From assembly GCA_937967665.1 (NCBI GenBank), contig CALBSZ010000763.1, positions 1 to 28,919 of the forward strand: DNA of 28,919 nucleotides. Reading direction: 5' to 3'. This DNA comes from an uncultured Planctomycetaceae bacterium. GTDB lineage: Bacteria; Planctomycetota; Planctomycetia; Pirellulales; Pirellulaceae. This document shows positions 7,372 to 14,485 of this stretch, piece by piece. The notes under the pieces are model-generated. The model made no database searches and was not told the DNA's origin. It was given only the letters and a program-made list of their open reading frames with translations. A program made the translations under genes and the position numbers. Each line of letters starts with the position of its first letter. The first letter of the stretch is position 1.

Positions 7372-8802
7372 CTATCGCGCGAGCGGTTTGTTGTTGGCAA
7401 GATGAGGTACCGTCAGCAGGACCGGCAAGCCGAGCGTCTGTTCCACCTGGTCCGGCGTCTGCAGTGTGTCGTCGATCATTTCCGCGCCGAAAGCCAATGC
7501 CGCAGAACCAAAGATGCTGCCTACCAACGCCAGGCACAAGATCGTACCGACGCGCGGGCTGGCCGGTTCCACGATCAAGGTCGGCTCCTGCGCGACCTTA
7601 ATGTTGGAAATGTGCTTCGCATTCATCTCCTGTCCCATGCGCGCCTGCTCGCGTTTGTCGTCCAACTGCTGGTAGTTCCTGGTCAGAAACTGAACCTGCC
7701 GTTCGAGGCTCTTGAGCTCCTTGTCCTGATCGCTCAAGGCCAACAGCGTTGCGGTCGCCTCGGCATGGCGTTGTTTCAACGACTCCATTTTCTCGGCAAG
7801 TTCACTCTCGCGAGCTACGGCGATGGCGTACTCCTGCCGATTCAGGAGACGCTGGGATTGCTTGACTTGCTCCCGCAAGGCCACCACCTGCGGATGATCG
7901 GCCGTGTACTTCGAAGAGAATTCACGCTCCCTGATCTGCAACTCGTAGAGCTGCACGCGCATGTCGTCCAAGGCCTGGTCGGAGACTTTGTTGCTGCTCT
8001 CCTCGGGTTCCACTCCCGGATCCGACTGGCGAATCGAACGCAACTTGGTGCGCACGGTGGCCAGACCCGTTTCCGTGTCAAGCAGTTGTCGATTTAATTC
8101 GTTGATTTGCGTTTCCAGGATCGAGCGCCGTCCCGCAATCGAAACCAGACCCAGTTTCTGCTTCAAATCGGCCAACCGATCGTTGGTTTCTTCCAGTTCC
8201 TTTTTTGCGCGTGCTGCCTCTGCATCGAAGAACTCAAACGACCCTGACGTGTGGTGCACTTCAATGTGTTGTTTCTGAAACGCATTCAAATACGTGCTGA
8301 GAATGTGCTGTGCAAACTCCGGCGACGCCGATTCCGCCGAAATGTCGATAACATTCGAACCCCGGCCTACCGAAACATGGACGGCATCGCGGAGTTTCTT
8401 GATGGCGTTCTCGCGCTTCTCAGCAGTCATATCAGCCATGGAAATGGGCCCGGCGTCACCGCCCTGCAGCACGGCGTTGGGGCCGAGTTGGTCGACCACC
8501 TGCTCCAGCAACGTACGGGTCTGCAGGATTTGCATGACGGTGTTGATTTCACGCTCGCGCGACACGTTCATCGACACCGGTTGATTGCCGGTGACGGCGG
8601 AAGGATCGACCGAAATACTCGAACGACCGACCTGAACCAACAGCGCCGCGTCGGACTGGTAGGTCCTGGGCCAGATCACAACAGCCACGATGCCGGCAAC
8701 CACGATGAGACTGAAACTGCCCAGCACGAGTTTGGCATGCCGGAACAGGACGCGCAGCACGTCCAGGACATTGAGCGGCGAAGGATGGGGTCCACGTGTC
8801 AT
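7372..8802 (-). CDS. Wzz/GumC-type polysaccharide chain-length determinant
   Basis: The 476-aa protein starts at ATG 8802; a GTG lies in frame 12 nt upstream and neither has a clear Shine-Dalgarno sequence. It has two membrane segments, one near residues 25-50 (LVLGSFSLIVVAGIVAVVIW) and one near 410-435 (TILCLALVGSIFGSAALAFGA), with a Pro-containing motif just before the second (VEPASPRVG). Between them is a long Glu/Lys/Arg/Gln-rich stretch expected to form coiled coil in the periplasm. This is the polysaccharide co-polymerase layout. It lacks a fused kinase domain; the separate ATPase follows 9 nt downstream. As first gene of the operon it probably sets chain length and links polymerisation to export. 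Confidence 0.92.
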   Translation of the reverse strand: MTRGPHPSPLNVLDVLRVLFRHAKLVLGSFSLIVVAGIVAVVIWPRTYQSDAALLVQVGRSSISVDPSAVTGNQPVSMNVSREREINTVMQILQTRTLLEQVVDQLGPNAVLQGGDAGPISMADMTAEKRENAIKKLRDAVHVSVGRGSNVIDISAESASPEFAQHILSTYLNAFQKQHIEVHHTSGSFEFFDAEAARAKKELEETNDRLADLKQKLGLVSIAGRRSILETQINELNRQLLDTETGLATVRTKLRSIRQSDPGVEPEESSNKVSDQALDDMRVQLYELQIREREFSSKYTADHPQVVALREQVKQSQRLLNRQEYAIAVARESELAEKMESLKQRHAEATATLLALSDQDKELKSLERQVQFLTRNYQQLDDKREQARMGQEMNAKHISNIKVAQEPTLIVEPASPRVGTILCLALVGSIFGSAALAFGAEMIDDTLQTPDQVEQTLGLPVLLTVPHLANNKPLAR

Positions 8803-8928
8803 CGGGCTTACCACAACAGAAAACGGCGTAGGTGCAATTTGCTGTTAAAGGTTAGCCCACGCCCGGCGGTCAGGCGCCGTCCGTTCGCAGGTGGCCCGTG
8901 TTGGGAGTACCGCGCAGAAGAATAGTGA

Positions 8929-8993
8929 CAGTCGTACCAGTTACAGGGGCGAGCGACTTCGGCATCCGTCCGTCGCCCGGCAACGTACGACTG
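8929..8993. promoter_or_regulatory. Nested palindrome upstream of the exopolysaccharide operon
   Basis: CAGTCGTAC at 8929-8937 pairs perfectly with GTACGACTG at 8985-8993. Inside it, GGGCGA (8947-8952) pairs with TCGCCC (8973-8978). The result is a 65-nt two-stem hairpin about 130 nt upstream of the first operon gene. It could be a leader structure, a terminator for the genes on the right, or a relic of a palindromic repeat. No T-tract follows it on either strand. Confidence 0.45.
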
Positions 8994-9047
8994 GAAGGAA
9001 CGTGCCCGCGGTCCACCAACACCGTCCCGTCAATGGCCGCCTAATCC

Positions 9048-9171
9048 GACAGCGCTAGGTTCCGTCGTTGTACGAGCTCGAAACGCCAGCGAGTGGGTAA
9101 CTTACGACCGGATACACTTGCTCGGGCTGCGTGCTTGAGTTTTGGCGAATTGCCGCAAACTTGTCGCTGTC
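9048..9171. repeat. Palindromic dispersed repeat, copy 1 (about 124 bp)
   Basis: The segment begins GACAGCG and ends CGCTGTC, a perfect 7-bp terminal inverted repeat. It matches 21278-21400 along its whole length at roughly 70% by eye, with shared blocks such as TACGAGC, ACTTACG, ACACTTGCT and CTGCGTGCTTG. The two arms are also partly complementary, so the element can fold on itself. It stops 3 nt before the pterin dehydratase stop codon. It resembles a REP- or MITE-like intergenic element; no transposase is present. Confidence 0.7.
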
Positions 9172-9174
9172 CAG

Positions 9175-9537
9175 CTAATCGCGCAGCGCGATCGGTACTT
9201 GATCGATCTTGGCGGCGAGGATGAAGTCGTTTTCGCTGAGACCGCCGATGGCGTGTGTCCACAATTCGACCGAAACGTTGCGGTATCCCGCAATGTGCAG
9301 GTCCGGGTGATGGCCATCCTCTTCGGCAATCTGGGCGACGCGATTGAAGAAGTCCATCCCGGCCATGAAATGTTTGACAGTCCAATCCTTGCGAATGCGC
9401 TGGCCGTCGTGCGTGACGTACCAGCCTGGTAGTTTTTCCAATTGGCTTTGGGCTTCACTCAGCGTGCAAGCCTCCACGCCCCCTTCACAGGGTTTGCATT
9501 TCTTGGCAACCAATTGTTCGGTACCCTGGATCTCCAT
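9175..9537 (-). CDS. phhB: Pterin-4a-carbinolamine dehydratase
   Basis: The start at ATG 9537 is fixed by an excellent Shine-Dalgarno, GAGGAGG at 9543-9549, 5 nt upstream, giving 120 aa. The longer frame to 9579 would overlap the end of threonine synthase. The active-site signature is clear: EEDGHHPDLH (residues 72-81), then YRNVSVELWTH (85-95) and a C-terminal GGLSENDFILAAKID. Family members dehydrate 4a-hydroxytetrahydropterin to recycle the cofactor of aromatic amino acid hydroxylases; many bacterial members have other or unknown roles. A 25-residue N-terminal extension with three Cys (14, 17, 24) precedes the core, which is about 95 aa in small members. It lies 13 nt after threonine synthase and is probably co-transcribed with it. 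Confidence 0.92.
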   Translation of the reverse strand: MEIQGTEQLVAKKCKPCEGGVEACTLSEAQSQLEKLPGWYVTHDGQRIRKDWTVKHFMAGMDFFNRVAQIAEEDGHHPDLHIAGYRNVSVELWTHAIGGLSENDFILAAKIDQVPIALRD

Positions 9538-9550
9538 GTCTGCCTCCTCG

Positions 9551-10789
9551 TTATTTGAGTTGCTCGAAATCAATCTCACTCTGGCAGTTTAGGCGCCCGG
9601 TAACCGGCGGCAGATCATATTTCAGTCCGCTGGCGCAGTTGAAAAGCACGGCGCTCTCGTCCGCTGAAATTTTACCACTTGCCACCGCTTGCTGGTAGGC
9701 AGCTAACGTGGCAGCACCTTCGGGGCATAGCAGCAGTCCTTCCTCGCGTGCCGCCTGTTCACGTGCCTGCAATATCGCTTCGTCAGTGACCGCCAAGGCG
9801 AGTCCCGCGCTCTCTCTCACCGCGCGCAAGATCAGGAAATCCCCCACCGCCACGGGCACTCGAATTCCCGCCGCCACGGTGTGGGCATCCTTCCAAAGCG
9901 GCGCGAATTCGTTTCCCGCCTCGTACGCCTTCACAATCGGCGCGCAACCCGCGGCCTGCACGGCGACCATCCGCGGCAGTTTTCCGGTCAGCCAGCCGAT
10001 CTGCCGCAGTTCTTGGAACGCTTTCCACATGCCAATCAGACCTGTCCCGCCGCCGGTAGGGTAAAGGATCACGTCGGGAACATGCCAGTTGAGTTGATCT
10101 GCCAGCTCCAGCCCCATCGTCTTCTTGCCTTCAATGCGGTACGGTTCTTTCAACGTGGAAAAATCGAACCAGCCCAACGCCTGCTTTCCTTCGGCGACGA
10201 TGCGGCCGCAGTCGTTGATCAAACCGTTGACGCGCCAGACGCGTGCTCCTTGAGCTGCAATTTCGCGGACGTTGATTTCCGGCGTGTCTTCCGGGCAAAA
10301 GACATAAGCATCCATGCCGGCGCGCGCAGCGTAGGCGGCGAGCGCGGCGCCGGCGTTGCCGTTGGTCGGCATCGCAACCCTGCGAATTCCCAGTTCCTTC
10401 GCCATCGATACGGCCAGGCAGAGACCGCGGGCTTTGAACGAACCGGTCGGCAAACGACCCTCGTCCTTCACCCAAACGGTGCCTCGTCCCGCCTGCAGTC
10501 GCGGCGTGGGGATCAGGGGTGTCTGGGATTCACCCAGACTGACAATGTTCTCCGTTTGACGCACGGGCAGGAATTCGCGATAACGCCACAGTCCCTCCGG
10601 CCGCGCTGCCAGCTGATCGCGATCGACGTCGCGCTGGATGGCTGCCAGGTCATACCGCACCAACAACGGTTTCTGCGCTTTCGACAAGCCATGGACTTCG
10701 CCAGCTTCGTAGCGATCACCTGCCAGGCCGCATTCCAGATGCGTTACATAGTTGGCTCGCGACGCTGTCAGGTTATCATTTGCAGGCAT
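9551..10789 (-). CDS. thrC: Threonine synthase (PLP-dependent)
   Basis: The 412-aa protein is a fold-type II PLP enzyme. The Schiff-base lysine is K119 in PTGSFKARG (114-122), the substrate loop is TNGNAGAA (142-149), and the phosphate-binding loop is PTGGGTG (244-250). It converts O-phosphohomoserine to threonine in the cytoplasm. The N-terminal segment THLECGLAGDRYEAGEVHGL matches the place where many threonine synthases of this class carry a Cys4 zinc ribbon, but here only Cys20 remains, so the ribbon seems degenerate. The start ATG has AGGGAG about 5 nt upstream. The gene is divergent from the Gfo/Idh/MocA gene (113 nt apart) and is followed 13 nt later by the pterin dehydratase. Confidence 0.9.
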   Translation of the reverse strand: MPANDNLTASRANYVTHLECGLAGDRYEAGEVHGLSKAQKPLLVRYDLAAIQRDVDRDQLAARPEGLWRYREFLPVRQTENIVSLGESQTPLIPTPRLQAGRGTVWVKDEGRLPTGSFKARGLCLAVSMAKELGIRRVAMPTNGNAGAALAAYAARAGMDAYVFCPEDTPEINVREIAAQGARVWRVNGLINDCGRIVAEGKQALGWFDFSTLKEPYRIEGKKTMGLELADQLNWHVPDVILYPTGGGTGLIGMWKAFQELRQIGWLTGKLPRMVAVQAAGCAPIVKAYEAGNEFAPLWKDAHTVAAGIRVPVAVGDFLILRAVRESAGLALAVTDEAILQAREQAAREEGLLLCPEGAATLAAYQQAVASGKISADESAVLFNCASGLKYDLPPVTGRLNCQSEIDFEQLK

Positions 10790-10872
10790 GAAGGCTCCCT
10801 ATCCGATACGGCTCCCAAGGTCCAGGCAGTGCTCAAGGCGCGACCACCGTGGAACTGATGACAAAGGCCGAA

Positions 10873-10878
10873 TATACT
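10873..10878 (+). promoter_or_regulatory. Possible -10 element of the oxidoreductase gene
   Basis: TATACT lies 24 nt before the start codon at 10903 and just before the Shine-Dalgarno AGGAG. No good -35 hexamer is seen at the proper distance, so this is tentative. Confidence 0.3.
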
Positions 10879-10902
10879 GTGACAGCAACTCAGGAGTAAA
10901 CC

Positions 10903-11940
10903 ATGGATAACGTTCGCTTTGGTCTTGTCGGTTTCGGCGCTTGGGGAGGAATCCACGCCGGCGCCATTGCCAATACCGCCAATGCGGAAATCACAGCCAT
11001 CGCGGCACGCTCGGAATCAACCTGCCAGTCGGCACGCGATGCTTTTCCCTCCGCTTTTGTGACCACGGATTATCGCGAACTGGTGGCGCGTGACGACGTG
11101 GACGTCGTCGATATCGTCGTGCCGAGTCATTTGCATTTCGAGATTGCCTCCGCCGCACTCAACGCCGGCAAGCATGTCCTGCTGGAAAAGCCGATGGCGT
11201 TGACCGTGGCGCACTGCGACCAGCTCATTCAACTCGCAGCTGCCCAAGGCAAGCTGCTGACAGTGGACCATGAGTTGCGATTCTCGTCACTCTGGGCGAA
11301 AGTCAAGGACTTGATCGATGACGGTGTTGTGGGCGAGCCGCAATATGGCCTGCTGGAACTGTCGCGGCGGCCCTACCGGCTGGGCGCCGACGGCTGGCGT
11401 TATGATATCGATCGCGTCGGCGATTGGATTCTTGAGGAACCGATTCATTTCTTCGATCTGGCTCGCTGGTATCTCTCCGCGGCCGGGAATCCGGAGGCCG
11501 TCTATGCCATCGCCAATTCCCGCCAGGAGGGACATCCGGAGCTGCAGGACAATTTCAGCGCGATCGTCCACTATCGAACCGGAGCCTATGCGGTCATTTC
11601 GCAGACGCTGGCTGCGTTCGAGCATCATCAAACCGCGAAGATTACTGGCACCCAAGGGGCATTGTGGGCCAGTTGGAGCGGCGCGCAGGACCGCACGCGT
11701 CATCCGACCTTTTCCTTGCGGGCTTTCGACGGCGAGACGGCGCGCGAAATTCCAATCACCAGGATTACGGGCGAAGTCTTCGAACTGGAAGATCAAATTG
11801 CCGGCATGGTGCGGGCTGTCCAACACGGCGGCCCCCTGGCGGCGACTGGCGACGACGGCAAGTGGTCCGTCGCCATGTGCCTGGCCGCCCGGAAGTCGGT
11901 GCAAACGGGCAGCCTGGTGCGGCTGGACAATCTGCTGTAG
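10903..11940 (+). CDS. Gfo/Idh/MocA family NAD(P)-dependent oxidoreductase
   Basis: The 345-aa protein starts at ATG 10903 with AGGAG 7 nt upstream. The N-terminal Rossmann fold has the nucleotide motif GFGAWG (residues 10-15). The family hallmark EKP sits at 95-97, with Lys96 the expected catalytic lysine. The C-terminal dimer and substrate domain has D174 and H182 in GDWILEEPIH, matching the catalytic Asp/His pair. These enzymes oxidise or reduce hydroxyl groups of sugars, inositols and related compounds in the cytoplasm; no Tat or Sec signal is present, unlike many planctomycete members. The substrate cannot be assigned. It is convergent with the gluconolactonase-like gene, whose stop is 6 nt away, which may point to shared sugar metabolism. 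Confidence 0.92.
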   Translation: MDNVRFGLVGFGAWGGIHAGAIANTANAEITAIAARSESTCQSARDAFPSAFVTTDYRELVARDDVDVVDIVVPSHLHFEIASAALNAGKHVLLEKPMALTVAHCDQLIQLAAAQGKLLTVDHELRFSSLWAKVKDLIDDGVVGEPQYGLLELSRRPYRLGADGWRYDIDRVGDWILEEPIHFFDLARWYLSAAGNPEAVYAIANSRQEGHPELQDNFSAIVHYRTGAYAVISQTLAAFEHHQTAKITGTQGALWASWSGAQDRTRHPTFSLRAFDGETAREIPITRITGEVFELEDQIAGMVRAVQHGGPLAATGDDGKWSVAMCLAARKSVQTGSLVRLDNLL

Positions 11941-11946
11941 TGGTCT

Positions 11947-12966
11947 TTATTTCGCCAGCCACGGTACGTAGCCCTTGGCTTTGGTCTCGGCGCTCCACAG
12001 TTTATGCCCGGCCGTGATGTACAGCACATTCAAGTCTTTACCCCCAAACGTGCAGTTTGTAATCATGTCCGCGGGAACCGGCAGCATGCCGATCAGCTTG
12101 CCTTCTGGGCTGATGACGTAGATGCCGGCCTTGTACTTCTTGACGGTCTCGTAAGGCTCGTTGGGAAAGTTAAACCCGGCGGCCACGTACAAGCGGCCTG
12201 CGGTGTCCATGGCCATCCCGTCGGGGCCGCGATCGGTTTCCCAGTCGAAGAGCAGTTTCTGGCTACCGCTGACGATGTTGCCGTTGCTGTCGAGATCAAA
12301 TCGCCATAGTTTGCGTTGACTCCCTTCGTCGTCATTGACGTTGTCGGCGACGAACAGGCGCCGGTCGTCGGGGGAAACGTGGATCCCGTTCGGACGATGC
12401 ACTTCGTGGGTGATGATCTGCGACAATTGCTGCACGCTGCCATCGTTCTTGAAGTCAATTCGATAGACCCCTTCGATCGCGCGGCCGGAGGCATCCAGGA
12501 TCTGCAACCCGGAACGATCGCCGTAACGTGGGTCCGTAAAGTAGACTCGCCCCTTCGAATCGATGGCCAGATCGTTGGGAGAATTGAACGCCTGGCCTTT
12601 GAATTCGGACGCCAACACGGTAATCGAACCATCCAATTCCGTTCGGGTCACGCGGCGGTTGCCACCCTCGCCGCCGCCCTCGCAGGCCAGCAGTCGCCCT
12701 TGATGATCGAACAACAGTCCATTGGCCCGTCCCGAAGGTGTGCGATACGTGTGCATGCCGCCCTTCGGATCCAACCGCATGATGCGATTGTTCACGATGT
12801 CGCTAAAATAGACATTACCCGACGGGTGCCACGCCGGCCCCTCCGTAAATGCCACACGGCCCTCGACTTTAACGCGTGCGCCGTCAGGCAACGGCGAATC
12901 GTCGGCAGCGTGGATGGCCGTGGCGGAAAACAACAGTGCAATCATTAGTCGCGCGGATACGTTCAT
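11947..12966 (-). CDS. Secreted SMP-30/gluconolactonase-like beta-propeller protein
   Basis: The start is ATG 12966, preceded by GAGG at 7 nt; a TTG two codons upstream is less likely. The 339-aa product begins with a signal peptide (MNVSARLMIALLFSATAIHA, cleavage near 20), so it acts outside the cytoplasm. Family landmarks are FTEGPAWH (Glu42), NSPNDLAID (Asn131), HRPNGIHVSPD (Asn193) and RGPDGMAMD (Asp249). Glu, two Asn/Asp and the late Asp are the metal ligands in characterised members. Known relatives hydrolyse sugar lactones such as gluconolactone. A lactonase would fit with the sugar-oxidising genes elsewhere in the window, but many planctomycete relatives are uncharacterised, so the substrate is open. 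Confidence 0.88.
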   Translation of the reverse strand: MNVSARLMIALLFSATAIHAADDSPLPDGARVKVEGRVAFTEGPAWHPSGNVYFSDIVNNRIMRLDPKGGMHTYRTPSGRANGLLFDHQGRLLACEGGGEGGNRRVTRTELDGSITVLASEFKGQAFNSPNDLAIDSKGRVYFTDPRYGDRSGLQILDASGRAIEGVYRIDFKNDGSVQQLSQIITHEVHRPNGIHVSPDDRRLFVADNVNDDEGSQRKLWRFDLDSNGNIVSGSQKLLFDWETDRGPDGMAMDTAGRLYVAAGFNFPNEPYETVKKYKAGIYVISPEGKLIGMLPVPADMITNCTFGGKDLNVLYITAGHKLWSAETKAKGYVPWLAK

Positions 12967-13044
12967 AATCAAGCCTCACGGGAGTGGTTGGTGGTTCGCA
13001 TTTCGAAACCGTATCGTAGCAGGATCGCCGGCTGAAAGCAGTAC

Positions 13045-14319
13045 ATGACTGAATTACGATCTCCACTCCACTGGAAACCGTGTGTGCTGACACTGCTTCT
13101 TTCCCTGGCCGTGCGAGTTGCGATACTAGTACCGGACTTCGCCAGCCTGGACGCCGACCCCGACGGTTATCGAGCCATTGCGGAGAACGTGGTCCAGAAC
13201 CATACCTTCGCGCGCAGCCGCGCGGGCGTGCTGACGCCGACCGCCTATCGGCCGCCCCTCTATCCAACTGTGCTGGCGGCGATCGCGTGGGATGGCCAGT
13301 TGCGTCCCCTGGCGGTTGCCGTATTGCACGTCCTCCTGGGCGCGGCAACGGTGTTCGGTGTGTTGCTGCTGGCAGCCAACTGGAAGCTGGGGCGGTGGAG
13401 CTACCTGGCGGCCGCGCTGGTGGCGGTCGATCCGATCCTGCTGAAACAATCGACGGTGGTGATGACGGAAACCCTTGCCGCCTTCCTGTGCGTCATGGCG
13501 CTGTTGGCAATCACTCGATACTTTGACCGAGCGAATCTCAGACACGCCGCCATCGTCGGGCTGTCGCTGGGCGTTTGCACGTTGTGTCGACCAACGTTCA
13601 TCGTGTGGAGCGTCATGGTTATCCTGCTGATGCTGTGCCGGCGGGAGAAGTCGCGTTGGATGGAAGCCGCAGTCAGCTCGGCAGTCGTGATTGCCGCCTT
13701 GGCACCGTGGGCGATTCGCAATCAGATCCAGTTCGGCAAACCGATCTTCTTGACGACTCACGGCGGCTACACGTTGTGGCTGGGTAACAATCCTGAGTTC
13801 ATTGCGCACTTGCGCGGCAGCGAAAAGGCGGCCTGGAAACCGCAGGCATTCATGATCGACTGGCAGGTCCTGTGCCGCTGGAACGACTGGAACGAAGTTG
13901 AAATCGATCAGGAGGCCTACGCCCGCGCGGTAGGGGCGTGCCGTGCTGATCCAGCCGGTTGTTTTCTGGCGGCGGCGTATCGCCTGAGTCGCTTGTGGGG
14001 CGTCGCGCCGCAAGCGATCGCGTCGCCCGAGCCGGCAGCGCAGCGAATGCAGCGCCTCCTTGTATCGATATGGTACGGGGCCCTGTTTCTGGCCGCGGTC
14101 GTTGGATTGATCGCTTTGGCGAATTCGTCCTGCACGCCAGCATGGTCATCGGCGCTGCTAGCATGCCTGGCGTTTTCCCTTGTTCATCTGGCGTATTGGT
14201 GTGATTTGCGCATGCGTGCTCCGCTTGCGCCCATCCTGTGCCTGCTGGCCGCGTGGGGGCTTAGCGCCTTGTTTCGCTGGCGCCGGCGATCCGCTGGCGA
14301 AAATGTCGAGGCGAATTAG
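13045..14319 (+). CDS. GT39/ArnT-like membrane glycosyltransferase
   Basis: The 424-aa protein is highly hydrophobic, with about ten membrane segments. After the first segment comes the acidic loop DADPDGY (residues 36-42), matching the place where polyprenyl-phosphate-sugar-dependent (GT-C) enzymes carry the catalytic Asp, and then RPPLYP (69-74), a common motif in these proteins. The family transfers sugars from undecaprenyl or dolichyl phosphate carriers to proteins or lipids on the outer face of the inner membrane. At 424 aa it is shorter than ArnT (about 550 aa), and the large C-terminal periplasmic domain is reduced. It starts 78 nt from the divergent gluconolactonase-like gene. The LptD-like gene follows on the same strand, so envelope glycan or lipid modification is plausible; the acceptor is unknown. 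Confidence 0.85.
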   Translation: MTELRSPLHWKPCVLTLLLSLAVRVAILVPDFASLDADPDGYRAIAENVVQNHTFARSRAGVLTPTAYRPPLYPTVLAAIAWDGQLRPLAVAVLHVLLGAATVFGVLLLAANWKLGRWSYLAAALVAVDPILLKQSTVVMTETLAAFLCVMALLAITRYFDRANLRHAAIVGLSLGVCTLCRPTFIVWSVMVILLMLCRREKSRWMEAAVSSAVVIAALAPWAIRNQIQFGKPIFLTTHGGYTLWLGNNPEFIAHLRGSEKAAWKPQAFMIDWQVLCRWNDWNEVEIDQEAYARAVGACRADPAGCFLAAAYRLSRLWGVAPQAIASPEPAAQRMQRLLVSIWYGALFLAAVVGLIALANSSCTPAWSSALLACLAFSLVHLAYWCDLRMRAPLAPILCLLAAWGLSALFRWRRRSAGENVEAN

Positions 14320-14341
14320 AACGGCGGCCACGACGGCCGTT
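14320..14341 (+). terminator. Weak hairpin after the GT39 gene
   Basis: AACGGC (14320-14325) pairs with GCCGTT (14336-14341) directly after the stop codon. There is no T-tract, so it may only slow transcription or protect the mRNA end. Confidence 0.3.
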
Positions 14342-14364
14342 GCTAGCACGTCGATCAGCTTGTC

Positions 14365-14393
14365 TTGTTGCGGTTCGAGACCGCGCCTATAAT
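14365..14393 (+). promoter_or_regulatory. Sigma70-type promoter of the LptD-like gene
   Basis: TTGTTG (14365-14370) and TATAAT (14388-14393) are separated by 17 nt. The start site should lie near 14400, leaving a leader of about 85 nt before the GTG at 14486. The same hexamer pair with the same spacing is found before the DUF1592-group gene. Confidence 0.6.
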
Positions 14394-14485
14394 CCGACCC
14401 GCTCGTGCTGGAGTCTTTTCTGTAAGTTTCGAACTCTTATCGTTTTAGCTGTTGGCTGGCGATTGACCTCGGGCTGCAAAGTCCG

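Larger units (their letters stand above)
8803..9174. other. Intergenic region upstream of the exopolysaccharide operon
   Basis: These 372 nt separate the chain-length regulator (start 8802) from the pterin dehydratase (stop 9175); both are read leftwards. No convincing gene was found. The region holds a nested palindrome (8929-8993) and a palindromic repeat (9048-9171). The promoter of the operon should lie in the first 200 nt, but no clear -35/-10 pair was recognised. Confidence 0.6.

Noticed and set aside
7066..8097. 343-codon plus-strand open frame opposite the chain-length regulator and ATPase
   Set aside because: It is antisense to the coiled-coil region and the P-loop protein, with no recognisable motif.
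1..8802. Exosortase/PEP-CTERM locus
   Set aside because: FemAB-like and deacetylase genes occur in such loci, but no exosortase or PEP-CTERM sorting signal is visible in the window.
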